Origin: Gelidibacter gilvus
Lineage (GTDB): Bacteria > Bacteroidota > Bacteroidia > Flavobacteriales > Flavobacteriaceae
DNA: 64,000 nucleotides
NCBI RefSeq assembly: GCF_004115975.1
Contig: NZ_SDDZ01000014.1
Coordinates: 29,976-93,975 of the forward strand
Reading direction: 5' to 3'
The notes beneath the pieces are model-generated. The model was not told where the DNA came from, searched no databases, and saw only the letters and a program-made list of their open reading frames with translations. Shown here in pieces: positions 53,190 to 62,400 of this stretch (positions are counted from its first letter, which is position 1; every line of letters begins with the position of its first letter). The position numbers were made by a program, and so were the translations under genes.

Positions 53190-54660
53190 GAGCTTTGAGG
53201 GTATGATGTTTTTTTATAAGTTCTGCAACCAGTTTTCCGGAGATCAAGGAGGGCGGTACTCCAGGACCGGGAACCGTAAGCTGGCCCGTGAAATATAGGT
53301 TGTTTACTTTTTTACTCTTTAATTTTGGTCTTAAAAAGGCCGTTTGCATGAGCGTGTTTGCCATTCCATATGCGTTGCCTTTGTAAGAATTATAATCTTC
53401 TATAAAGTCCTTAACGCAAAAGGACTCCTTAAATATAATATTATTTTTCACGTTTTGTGAAGTTAAATTTTCAAAACGTTGAATTATTTTATCGAAATAT
53501 AGGGTTCTTAGTTCTTCAGTATCCTCTAAACCGGGTGCGAGCGGAATTAAAAATATTCCCGCTTCCTGACCTACGGGCGCCACGCTTTTATCGGTTAAAG
53601 ATGGAAAGCTGGCATAGAACAACGGGTTTTCCGGCCATTTTGGGGTGTCATAAATCTCTTTGGCATGGACCTCAAAATCAACATCAAAGAACAAGGTATG
53701 ATGGTTGACGTTTTTTAACTTCTTGTCAAAGGCCACATAAAAAAGGAGGGAAGATGGAGCGAAAACCTTCTTTTCCCAATACGCTTCGGAATACTGACGG
53801 TATTTTTTATCCAATAAGGTTTCTGAATGGTGGTAATCTGCGCCACTCAATACAATATCACAAGTATAGGTGTCTCCTTTGGAAACGATTCCAGTTGCTT
53901 TACCATCAGTGATGAGAATTTTATCGACTGAGGTTTCGGTTTTAATGTTTACACCCAGGCTTTTGGCGAGTTTCTCCATGGCCAAAATAACTTCATACAT
54001 GCCTTTTTTTGGATGAAAAGTACCAATTCCAAAATCGGCATAATTCATAAAACTATAAAAGGATGGCGTGTTATCAGGTTTGGCACCGAGAAACAATACA
54101 GGAAATTCTAAGATTTTTGCCAGACGGTCGTTTTTAAATTCTTTGCGAACATCTTTTTTTATGGTGCTGAAAAATTGATCTAATTTTTTTATGGTCACAG
54201 GAGTCATCAACTCAAATGGAGAGACGCCGGGTCTGTAAACGAGATCCTTTATGGCCACATCATAATTATGTTGGGCGTTGGCAATGAATTTTTTTAGTTT
54301 TTGAGAACTTCCTGGTTCTTCTTTTTCGAAGGTTTTACAAATTTTTTCCAAAGTGTCTTCAATGGTAATGAAGTCATCTTTTCCAAAATAAACGCTGTAG
54401 GCAGGATTTAGTTTCTCCAATAGATAATAATCTGAGGGCTGTTTTCCAAAATCGGCAAAAAAGCGTTCAAATACGTCAGGCATCCAATACCAAGTGGGAC
54501 CAATATCAAAAGTAAACCCCTCTTTTTTAAGTTGTCTTGCCCTACCGCCGATAGTCTTGTTTTTTTCAAAAATGGTAACGTCATGACCATCTTTTGCAAG
54601 ATAGCACGCTGCAGATAATGCAGAGAACCCGGAACCTATAATAGCTATATCTAATCTCAT
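53173..54660 (-). CDS. crtI: Phytoene desaturase
   Basis: The protein has 495 residues. The FAD-dependent enzyme introduces four double bases to make lycopene. The N-terminal dinucleotide fold is IAIIGSGFSALSAACYLAKD and the C-terminal family motif is YFTGQLTVPGPGVPPSLISG, in which the glycine-rich segment is characteristic. It is the promoter-proximal gene of the carotenoid operon and lies directly behind a 9-bp inverted repeat (54660-54691) over its promoter. The MerR-type regulator gene is 48 bp upstream in the same direction. Confidence 0.95.
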   Translation of the reverse strand: MRLDIAIIGSGFSALSAACYLAKDGHDVTIFEKNKTIGGRARQLKKEGFTFDIGPTWYWMPDVFERFFADFGKQPSDYYLLEKLNPAYSVYFGKDDFITIEDTLEKICKTFEKEEPGSSQKLKKFIANAQHNYDVAIKDLVYRPGVSPFELMTPVTIKKLDQFFSTIKKDVRKEFKNDRLAKILEFPVLFLGAKPDNTPSFYSFMNYADFGIGTFHPKKGMYEVILAMEKLAKSLGVNIKTETSVDKILITDGKATGIVSKGDTYTCDIVLSGADYHHSETLLDKKYRQYSEAYWEKKVFAPSSLLFYVAFDKKLKNVNHHTLFFDVDFEVHAKEIYDTPKWPENPLFYASFPSLTDKSVAPVGQEAGIFLIPLAPGLEDTEELRTLYFDKIIQRFENLTSQNVKNNIIFKESFCVKDFIEDYNSYKGNAYGMANTLMQTAFLRPKLKSKKVNNLYFTGQLTVPGPGVPPSLISGKLVAELIKKHHTLKAHESAI

Positions 54661-54691
54661 TGTTTAACAAAAGTAAATAAAAGTTAAACAA
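54660..54691 (-). promoter_or_regulatory. crtI promoter with overlapping 9-bp inverted repeat (candidate operator)
   Basis: TTGTTTAAC-N14-GTTAAACAA is a perfect inverted repeat of 9 bp per arm. Inside it on the minus strand is TACTTTTG (54675 down to 54668), a perfect TAnnTTTG -7 box, 7 bp before the crtI ATG. A protein bound here would block the promoter. The adjacent CarH-like regulator is the obvious candidate. Confidence 0.65.
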
Positions 54692-54708
54692 AAAACAATT
54701 CTAAAGCA

Positions 54709-55608
54709 TTAAATCGTTGCAATTAAACTGTCTATTGTATTAAATGTTTTAATTTTTTCCGGTAGGTTCTTAGTATCAATGAATTGCGTCATATATCCAA
54801 GAACCCACAATTCGTGACTTTTTCCCGATAGAAGTTGTGAGTTGAAATCTTCAAGATAGCTAGAGAGTTCATCTTTTGAAGGTCTGACCGTAAAATAGGA
54901 AATAAAGGTCACCTGTTCATAATAAGCCAACACATCTGTCAAACTTATTATGGGAACACTGGAGCCTAGAAATATGGAACGTTGACCTTTCGCCACAAGT
55001 TCATAATTGATAAACATAAGACCTATCTCATGGATTTCATTATCTGGAAGGAAAAGAACGAAGGCATTGTTGTGGTTTATTTTGATTTGGGATTGTAACA
55101 GCTCGGTATTGACCAATATTTTTTGTTTGATGAGCGACGATATAAAATGTTCATGCGCCGGGGTGATCGTATCTGTTTGCCACAGCATGCCTATTTCTGA
55201 TAGAAAAGGTATAAAGACGTCATAGCAAATGTCTCTAAATGTTTTGTTTTTATTGAGTCCGTTATAAGTTTCGTAAAAGAGATCTTGGTCAAAATCCAAC
55301 ATCGCCAATTTTAAAGTGTTTATGGCGTGATTTTTTACATGGCCTTTACTAGCCAATTCGCGCACTTGGTCATGTATTTCTGAAGTCTTTAAGGACGCAA
55401 TCTTTGAAATCTTAAGTCCATTATTGTTTAGAAAGCTAATGTTCAGTAATTTCTGTAGATGGCCTAAATTGTAGAATCTAATATTGGTATCGGTGCGTTC
55501 GGGTTCGAGTAATTCATAACGTTTTTCCCAAATACGGATGGTATGCGCTTTTATTCCAGTCAGGTTTTCTAGATCCTTAATGCTGAAGATCGTCTTAATG
55601 TTGTTCAT
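54709..55608 (-). CDS. MerR-family regulator with B12-binding domain (CarH/LitR-like)
   Basis: The protein has 299 residues from ATG 55608 (MNNIKTIFSIKD). Residues ~7-75 are a MerR winged helix (FSIKDLENLTGIKAHTIRIW, EKRYELLEPERTDTN). A four-helix cap and Rossmann-type B12 domain follow. The B12-binding marks of CarH are kept: Trp143, Glu153-His154 in AHEHF, and His193 in EIHEIGLM. The residue after Trp143 is Gln, where CarH has a His used in the photoproduct. CarH represses carotenoid genes in the dark through adenosylcobalamin, and light releases it. Position upstream of crtI supports this role here. Confidence 0.88.
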   Translation of the reverse strand: MNNIKTIFSIKDLENLTGIKAHTIRIWEKRYELLEPERTDTNIRFYNLGHLQKLLNISFLNNNGLKISKIASLKTSEIHDQVRELASKGHVKNHAINTLKLAMLDFDQDLFYETYNGLNKNKTFRDICYDVFIPFLSEIGMLWQTDTITPAHEHFISSLIKQKILVNTELLQSQIKINHNNAFVLFLPDNEIHEIGLMFINYELVAKGQRSIFLGSSVPIISLTDVLAYYEQVTFISYFTVRPSKDELSSYLEDFNSQLLSGKSHELWVLGYMTQFIDTKNLPEKIKTFNTIDSLIATI

Positions 55609-55632
55609 CCTTTTTTCAAAAATATAAAACAA

Positions 55633-55805
55633 AATTAAGCTAATTTATGATATGGTGGAGAAGGAATGCATTTAATTGGTGAAATATGAAAGAATGGACT
55701 GAGAAATGGGAATCCGTTTATAAGGTCACTTTACAGAGTGATATTCGCTATCCTTTATATAGATATCGAAACTAATTCCATTATAAATTAATGGATGATG
55801 CATTG
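55633..55805. other. Short spacer between the regulator gene and tRNA-Leu
   Basis: No gene is seen. On the minus strand a TATATTTTTG sequence near 55618-55628 is a near match to the -7 consensus for the regulator gene, and there is no copy of the crtI inverted repeat here. Confidence 0.5.
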
Positions 55806-55889
55806 TGCGCACGAGAAGACTCGAACTTCCACGACCTAATGGTCACCAGCCCCTCAAGCTGGCACGTCTACCAATTCCGCCACGTGCGC
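55806..55889 (-). tRNA. tRNA-Leu (anticodon GAG)
   Basis: The 84-nt sequence folds on the minus strand with acceptor stem GCGCACG/CGTGCGC and discriminator A, a D-arm with TGGTAGAC, an anticodon stem CCAGC/GCTGG with loop TTGAGGG (anticodon GAG), a long variable arm as expected for class II Leu, and a T-loop TTCGAGT. The CCA end is not encoded. It reads CUC and CUU codons. Confidence 0.93.
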
Positions 55890-56233
55890 ATTAAATAGTA
55901 ATCAATGGATATGAATGTCAGGCAATTGCCCGATTTTCTGTGTTTTGTTTGGTTTCCAAAACTAAATCCAAAAGAACTTTAGCGCTGCAAATATAAAAAA
56001 TCAATTATTTTATTAGCGATATTTTCAATTTACTTTTCAGGTGAGTTCATTATAATCTCATTTTGTTCTTATTAAACTTCTCAACTGTCCATCCTCTATT
56101 ATATATTCTCTCTTCTCTTTCTTTTCTATCCTCTATCCTCCAAAAATTCTTTTACAGATAACTTTTTTTGCAATTGAGAAAAAGAACATCGTTTCTTAGG
56201 TGTAATTTCACGTTGAACCATAAAACAGATCTC
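55890..56233. other. Intergenic region with a pyrimidine-rich tract
   Basis: Bases 56088-56142 are almost only C and T on the + strand (TCTCTCTTCTCTTTCTTTTC in part), with CCTCTAT words at both ends. A TAACTTTTTTTGCA near 56158-56171 is an imperfect -7 box for the lipoprotein gene. No RNA or protein gene is seen. Confidence 0.55.
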
Positions 56234-56701
56234 ATGAAAAATCATAACAAATTAACCGTCATCTTATTTTTGACGTTACTAATGTCCTGTGATTTTGGTA
56301 AAAATAATTCTCCAGATCACAGTACCACAGGAAGGACCGTTCCTGAAAATAAAGATATAACCAATACCACCAATTATAAAAACACGGGCAATTTTGATGC
56401 AATGGATGAAAATTCCATCGGCACCGATAAAGTTACCGATAGCTTAAGCGAGAATTGGAATTTGGACAATCCGAAACGAAAGGAAAACTTGTATGCAACT
56501 TTTGATATGACGGAAGATCAAATTCAGAAGTATGAAAATGCCTTACAAAATTGGAAAGAATCTGATAAGGCTGATGCTTTTAAATTGCTATCTGCCAATG
56601 CAAAAATTAAAGAGGAAGATAAAATTTTAAAGGATATTTTAAACGACGCCCAATACAAACGCTATAAGGAATGGTCGAAGGACAATGACTTGAGACGATA
56701 A
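56234..56701 (+). CDS. Small lipoprotein with helical C-terminus
   Basis: The protein has 155 residues from ATG 56234 (MKNHNKLTVILFLTLLMSC). An earlier in-frame TTG at 56168 adds a basic leader without coding character. The lipobox Cys is in LLMSCDFG. A polar, Asn/Thr-rich linker of ~70 residues precedes a helical end: MTEDQIQKYENALQNWKE and ILNDAQYKRYKEWSKDNDL, which recall the LTxxQ pattern of Spy/CpxP-like periplasmic stress proteins, but this is weak. It starts a group of three small + strand genes. Confidence 0.68.
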   Translation: MKNHNKLTVILFLTLLMSCDFGKNNSPDHSTTGRTVPENKDITNTTNYKNTGNFDAMDENSIGTDKVTDSLSENWNLDNPKRKENLYATFDMTEDQIQKYENALQNWKESDKADAFKLLSANAKIKEEDKILKDILNDAQYKRYKEWSKDNDLRR

Positions 56702-56900
56702 AAGTTTTCATGAGATCACCTTTTTAGAATTTTGCACATTCTAGGAAACTGGCGTCTAAGATTTAAACTATATATAAAATAAGCTTTTCGGGTCAAAACT
56801 TTTATTGAATGAGCATAGCTACTCGATAGGGTAATGGTAACTTGAATAACACACCATGAGGTGGTTACATATAAACTCCAATTAACTTAAAAACAAAATT

Positions 56901-57548
56901 ATGGCAGAGATAAAAATTGAAAAGAAAAAACCCGTTTGGCCTTGGATTCTAGCAATCCTGGTCATCTTAGGCATTATTGCTTATTTCATTTATGAGAATC
57001 CAGACCGTGATAATTTAACGGATGACTTTGATGATGATACTACCAACGAGCAGGTCATGGAAAGTGAGAGCAGACCATTGGACACAGTGGGCACAAGAAG
57101 GGATTATCAAGTGGGTAGTTCCTACGATCAGTATGCCGCTTATGAAGGCTCAATTAGAGATTCTACGCGTATTGCACTAGATTCATCGTATACTAAAAAG
57201 GCCTACTACAATTTGTCCAAGGCGGTTGCTAAAAAAGCTGAAGAAAATAACGTAGAAAATTCTCAAGCCTTAACTGATTTGCAGGATTTCTCGATGCTGA
57301 TCACCAAGGTTTCCAGTCCGCTAAGTAGTTCGGAGTCGGCTAAAAACTTTAAAACAGCGAGTGATAAGGTTGCAAAAGTACTGGAAGATATTCAAGTTAA
57401 GAGTTATCCGGAACTGCAATCTCAAATCGCCGATTTAAAACAAGTGACCTCAAAAATGGATGGCTCTATCAGTATGGATAAACAACAAGCGAACATCACA
57501 GAGTTTTTACAAAAAAGTCGTGATGTCTTAAAGGCAATGAACAATTAA
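56901..57548 (+). CDS. Single-span membrane protein, function unknown
   Basis: The protein has 215 residues. After a Lys-rich start (MAEIKIEKKKPVWPW) comes one membrane helix ILAILVILGIIAYFIYEN, then a very acidic stretch (DDFDDDTTNEQ) and a long helical, probably coiled region from ~90 to 215 (YYNLSKAVAKKAEENNV, SQIADLKQVTSKMD). The bulk would be periplasmic. I do not recognise the family. It is 12 bp before the PRC-barrel gene, so the two are likely co-expressed. Confidence 0.72.
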   Translation: MAEIKIEKKKPVWPWILAILVILGIIAYFIYENPDRDNLTDDFDDDTTNEQVMESESRPLDTVGTRRDYQVGSSYDQYAAYEGSIRDSTRIALDSSYTKKAYYNLSKAVAKKAEENNVENSQALTDLQDFSMLITKVSSPLSSSESAKNFKTASDKVAKVLEDIQVKSYPELQSQIADLKQVTSKMDGSISMDKQQANITEFLQKSRDVLKAMNN

Positions 57549-57560
57549 AATAAGAATATT

Positions 57561-58295
57561 ATGGCAGAACAAAATAAACACCTCTATTATATAAATGAAC
57601 TTTCTGATTATAAAATTTCAGATGGCTATCCTGATGTTAGAGGGTGGGATGTAAAGGATATAGACAACCGGGTCATTGGTAAAGTGGATGATCTTTTAGT
57701 AAATAAAGATGCTCAACGCGTGGTTTACCTTGATGTTGAAGTGGACAAAAGCATTATAGATGCCAAATATGATCCCTACGGAAGACCAAATCAAATAGAA
57801 GTCAGGGAGTTTGTGAATAAGGATGGGGAGAACCATATCATTATTCCTATTGGATTGGTCGACTTGAATGAAGATTCAAATTATGTTTACACAGATATCA
57901 TTGACCATCGCACATTTGCAGAAACCAAGAGGTACCAAAAGGGTGCGGACATCAATAGAAGTTATGAAAACCAAGTTTTGGGCTCCTATCAACGTAGGCA
58001 CAAAGAAAATGCCGATGGTACAGGTTTAAATGTATTTAAAGATGAAAATCGACTTCGTGAAATTATCCGTGATGAAATTAGAAAGTACCATCATGACTTG
58101 GATAAAAATACAACTTATGGCTCGACAGAATCATATGATTCATCCAGACGTAGTATCGATGACGATGTGTTGATCGATGAAAACCTGGAATTGAGTCAAA
58201 GACGATCGAATGACGATGTCTATGATGATGACAAATTTTACGAACGTAAGGTGTTCGAAGATAAGCGTTTAAAAAAGCGCACGCCAGGATTATAA
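57561..58295 (+). CDS. PRC-barrel domain protein
   Basis: The protein has 244 residues with no signal peptide. Residues ~8-115 are a PRC-barrel: YKISDGYPDVRGWDVKDIDN, VIGKVDDLLVNKDAQRVVYL and IIIPIGLVDLN. PRC-barrels are small beta-barrels found in photosynthetic reaction centre subunit H, RimM and many stress-linked proteins. The C-terminal half is charged and disordered (RRSIDDDVLIDEN, DDVYDDDKFYERK). It comes 12 bp after the single-span protein gene and ends at a strong terminator. Confidence 0.85.
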   Translation: MAEQNKHLYYINELSDYKISDGYPDVRGWDVKDIDNRVIGKVDDLLVNKDAQRVVYLDVEVDKSIIDAKYDPYGRPNQIEVREFVNKDGENHIIIPIGLVDLNEDSNYVYTDIIDHRTFAETKRYQKGADINRSYENQVLGSYQRRHKENADGTGLNVFKDENRLREIIRDEIRKYHHDLDKNTTYGSTESYDSSRRSIDDDVLIDENLELSQRRSNDDVYDDDKFYERKVFEDKRLKKRTPGL

Positions 58296-58322
58296 ATATT
58301 AAAAACAGTACAGAAAATAGAT

Positions 58323-58356
58323 AAAGAGAACGCACCAATGGTGGGTTCTCTTTTTT
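58323..58356 (+). terminator. Terminator after the PRC-barrel gene
   Basis: AAAGAGAAC-GCACC, loop AAT, then GGTG-GGTTCTCTTT, followed by a run of T. It separates the three-gene group from the 73-bp array 12 bp further on. Confidence 0.85.
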
Positions 58357-58367
58357 TTTAGTGAAAC

Positions 58368-58709
58368 CCATATTCCAAAAGCCGGAGGCGCATTGGAATA
58401 TGCTGGTTGAACTAATCCCGCTCTTTAGCGGGATCTAAATCCATATTCCAAAAGCCAAATTCGCATTGGAATATGCTGGTTGAACTAATCCCGCTCTTTA
58501 GCGGGATCTAAACCCATATTCCAAAAGCCGGAGGCGCATTGGGATATGCTGGTTGAACTAATCCCGCTCTTTAGCGGGATCTAAATCCATATTCCAAAAG
58601 CCAAATTCGCATTGGAATATGCAGGTTGAACTCATCCCGCTCTTTAGCGGGATCTAAACCCCTCTCTGCCGACAGGCAGGCAAAACTCAAAAGGCTAAGC
58701 GCATTGAGT
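58368..58709. repeat. 73-bp double-hairpin array, four exact-length copies and a divergent fifth
   Basis: Copies start at CCATATTCC at 58368, 58441, 58514 and 58587, each 73 bp. Each has hairpin 1 (CATATTCCAA ... TTGGAATATG, 10-bp arms) and hairpin 2 (ATCCCGCT-CTTT-AGCGGGAT, 8-bp arms). Copies 1 and 3 share loop GCCGGAGGCG, copies 2 and 4 share loop GCCAAATTCG, so the true period is 146 bp. At 58685-58709 a fifth hairpin keeps a similar loop (AAGGCTAAGCGCA) but has different arms, ACTCAA/TTGAGT. Confidence 0.95.
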
Positions 58710-59151
58710 CCTGTTCTCTCGAATGCTATCCAAATAATTCCTTCCGAGTTTTCGGGGTTAACAACAGTATTAAGTTAATCTCCTCAGGAATTGTATCAGA
58801 ATGACAAAGTTATTTCCATTCGATTCCTAGAAGGATTGCGGCGATAGTATTTCTTTCAAAAATAATATAGAGTGACCTATAAAGAGATGCTGACCGATTA
58901 TCGGATGGCTTTTTAGTGTAAATTTCAGAGGGTTGAAAAACTGGTGTAATTCTTATGTTGAAACCTGACGATATTGACTCAACAAAATCACAGAATGTTC
59001 GTAATCCTTCAATTTGAAACTTAATCCTATAATTTTAAGACCGCGGCGGCATTAAGATTTCTTACAAAATTAATCACTTAATAGCAGATATGAAGTTTAA
59101 GTATTAGACTGATGATTTGTCTTAAAAAGATGTTAATATTAAAATAAATAT

Positions 59152-59159
59152 TATGTTTG
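59152..59159 (+). promoter_or_regulatory. Upstream -7 box TATGTTTG (first of two)
   Basis: AATAAATATTATGTTTGTG around this box is nearly the same as the sequence around the second box 119 bp downstream (AATAAATATTATATTTGCG). It may be an alternative promoter or a duplicated one. Confidence 0.45.
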
Positions 59160-59226
59160 TGATTCCCAACGACGAAATTAGCGTTCTATTGTTCAGATTG
59201 AAAATAAAATCCACTTTTACAGATTA

Positions 59227-59250
59227 ACGATAATATTTACCTTTTATCGT
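59227..59250. promoter_or_regulatory. Inverted repeat ACGATAA-N10-TTATCGT
   Basis: A perfect 7-bp inverted repeat with a 10-bp spacer ends 20 bp upstream of the second -7 box, at the place where a -33 element or an activator would sit. It is a candidate operator. Confidence 0.45.
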
Positions 59251-59270
59251 GTTTATTTCAGAATAAATAT

Positions 59271-59278
59271 TATATTTG
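59271..59278 (+). promoter_or_regulatory. Promoter -7 box TATATTTG for the collagen-like gene
   Basis: A perfect TAnnTTTG box, with leader length ~155 nt to the ATG at 59440. Inverted repeats with equal spacing flank it on both sides. Confidence 0.6.
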
Positions 59279-59287
59279 CGTTGCTTG

Positions 59288-59311
59288 TCGATGATATCAG
59301 CACTTCATCGA
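59288..59311. promoter_or_regulatory. Inverted repeat TCGATGA-N10-TCATCGA
   Basis: A perfect 7-bp inverted repeat with a 10-bp spacer starts 10 bp after the -7 box. It shares the CGAT core and spacer length with the repeat at 59227. It could be a second operator half or an RNA hairpin in the leader. Confidence 0.45.
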
Positions 59312-59439
59312 TGCGTGTTTCAGGGTTAACCTATAAGGAAAATGAACCACACGGAGTAGATAGCTTAAATTTTTATCCATAAAGAATACACGTTTATATA
59401 AATACAGTTTCAAAATTTCCATCACAATAACCAACCACT

Positions 59440-62400
59440 ATGAAAAAACTATTACTGTTACTTATCTTAATTACAGGTACTTCCCTTTTTGCTCAGGTGG
59501 GAATAGGCACAGATATGCCAAATCCTTCCACGCAATTGGAAATAAAATCCTCCAATCGAGGTGTTTTGATACCGCAGGTACCCTTAACTGGCAATACTGA
59601 CCAAGCTACCATTAGTGCTGGAAACTTGGAAAGTCTATTGGTTTACAATACCAATACCAATGCGACCCTCACTCCTGGATACTACTATTGGTATCAAGGC
59701 AGTTGGAATAGATTGACAACGGAAAGTGATCTGCCAGAACATATTGTTTTATGGGATTTTGCTAATAATCAGTTTACTTATATCGACCAGAATGGCGATG
59801 TGCAAGTCATTAATCCATCCGATTTTCAGACATTAACGTCTCTTAAGCTGAACGCCGATGGCCATACGCTGGATTATGTTGACGAAAATGGAGACTTGGC
59901 TAGTATTGATCTTGAAAACGTCATTAAGAATTTTGAAACCCTAACGACCATAGTAGCTAACGCTGATGGCACGTTCACTTTCACAGATGAATCCGGAGTT
60001 GCAACCATAGTAGACATCAGCAGTCTAGAGACCTTAACTTCTATCGCTCTCAATCCGGACAATGCAAACATTGATTATACGGATGAAAAAGGCGTGGTTA
60101 CTCAATTGGATATGACCCAGATTGTTAAAAATTTAGAGACCTTAACAACTATTGTGACTAACGCCGATGGCACATTCACTTTTACAGATGAAGCTGGGGT
60201 TGAAACGATAATAAATGTGAGCAGTCTTGAAACGTTAACGTCTATCGCTCTCAATGCAGACAATATCCACATCGATTATACGGATGAAAATAACGTCACT
60301 ACGCAATTGGATTTGACGCAAATTGTTAAAAACTTAGAGACCTTAACAACTATTGTGGCTAACGCCGATGGTACGTTTACGTTTACAGATGAAGCTGGGG
60401 TTGAAACGATAATAAATGTGAGCAGTCTTGAAACGCTAACGTCTATCGCTCTCAATCCAGACAATATCCACATCGATTATACGGATGAAAATGGTGTGAT
60501 TACTCAATTGGATTTTACACAGATTGTTAAGAATTTAGAGACGCTTACAACCGTAGTTGAAAATATCGATGGCACATTCACTTTTACGGATGAAGCTGGG
60601 GTTGAAACTATAATAAATGTAAACAATCTAGAAACGCTAACTACTATAGCTCTCAATGCAGACAATATCCACATCGATTATACGGATGAAAATGGTGTGG
60701 TCACCCAATTGGACTTCACGCAGATTGTTAAAAACTTAGAGACCTTAACAACTATTGTGACTAACGCCGATGGCACATTCACTTTTACAGATGAAGCTGG
60801 GGTTGAAACTATAATAAATGTAAGTAATCTTGAAACGCTAACTACTATTGCTCTCAATGCAGACAATATCCATATTGATTATACGGATGAAAACGGTGTG
60901 GTCACTCAATTGGATTTCTCGCAGATTGTTAAAAACTTAGAGACCTTAACTACTATTGTGACTAACGCCGATGGCACATTCACTTTTACGGATGAAGCTG
61001 GGGTTGAAACTATAATAAATGTAAGCAATCTTGAAACGCTAACTACTATTGCTCTCAATGCAGACAATTTACATATTGATTATACGGATGAAAACGGTTT
61101 GGTCACTCAATTGGATTTCACGCAGATTGTTAAGAATTTAGAGACACTTACAACCGTAGTCGAAAATATCGATGGCACATTCACATTTACGGATGAAGCT
61201 GGAATTACTACAGTTATTGATATAAAAAATCTTGAAACCTTGACCACACTAGTGGATAACGGTGACGGGACAATGACCTTTACGGATGAAAATAATGTTG
61301 AAACCGTTATTAACTTAGCCAATGGTCCAAAAGGTGACGATGGAGATTCTGCTTACCAAGTTTGGTTAGACTTAGGAAACACCGGAACAGAACAGGATTT
61401 TATTGATTCTTTAAAAGGCGATCAAGGTGACGATGGAAATGATGGTGCTGACGGTATCGATGGAGTTGATGGCGTAGACGGTGCTTCTGCTTTCGATTCG
61501 TGGACTGCTGCTGGCAATACAGGATCAGAACAAGATTTCTTGGACTCATTAATCGGGGATGACGGAAATGGAATTTTATCTATTGTTGATAATGGCGATG
61601 GAACCTATACAATTGATTATACTAACGGTGGAAGCTTTACAACTTCAGACCTAAGAGGTCCGCAAGGTGCTGACGGAAAATCTGCTTATCAAGAATGGTT
61701 AGATTTAGGAAACATTGGAGACGAAGCGGATTTTATTGCTTCTTTAAAAGGAGCTGGTGGAGCTTCTGCTTATGATGAGTGGATAGCCGATGGCAATACA
61801 GGCTCTATTCAAGACTTTTTAGATTCTTTAAAAGGAGACAAAGGTGATGATGGTATTTCTGTTACTGTAACTGATAATGGTGACGGCACTGTAACGGTTA
61901 GTGATGGCGCAAATGATGTCATTATATCTAAGGGAGCTGACGGTATTAATGGAGCTTCTTCATACGAAGTGTGGATCGCAGCTGGCAATACAGGTTCTTT
62001 ACAAGACTTCTTGGATTCATTGATTGGTGCTGCTGGTCAAGACGGAACTAATGGTGTTGACGGAACTGATGGCGACGATGGAACTAATGGCACTAATGGT
62101 GCTGATGGTGCTGATGGCGCCTCTGCTTATGATCAGTGGATTGCCGCTGGAAATATAGGTTCTGAACAAGGTTTCTTGGATTCGTTGATTGGCGCTACCG
62201 GCGTTGCAGGAAATGGTATTTTATCAATAGTCGATAATTCTAACGGAACATTTACAGTTAATTATACCGATGGTGGAAGTTTCACATCCTCAGATCTAAC
62301 AGGTCCAAAAGGTGATGATGGAACATCTGCTTATCAAGAGTGGTTGGATTTAGGAAATACTGGAGACGAAGCAGATTTTATTGCTTCCTTAAAAGGAGAA

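Larger units (their letters stand above)
58710..59439. other. 730-bp upstream region of the collagen-like gene
   Basis: No open frame has coding character. The right 290 bp contain two similar promoter boxes and two inverted repeats listed separately. The left part matches no other part of the window. A small RNA or a long regulatory leader cannot be excluded. Confidence 0.6.

Noticed and set aside
58368..58659. Possible CRISPR array in the 73-bp repeats
   Set aside because: There are no unique spacers. The variable part alternates between only two loop sequences and lies inside a hairpin.
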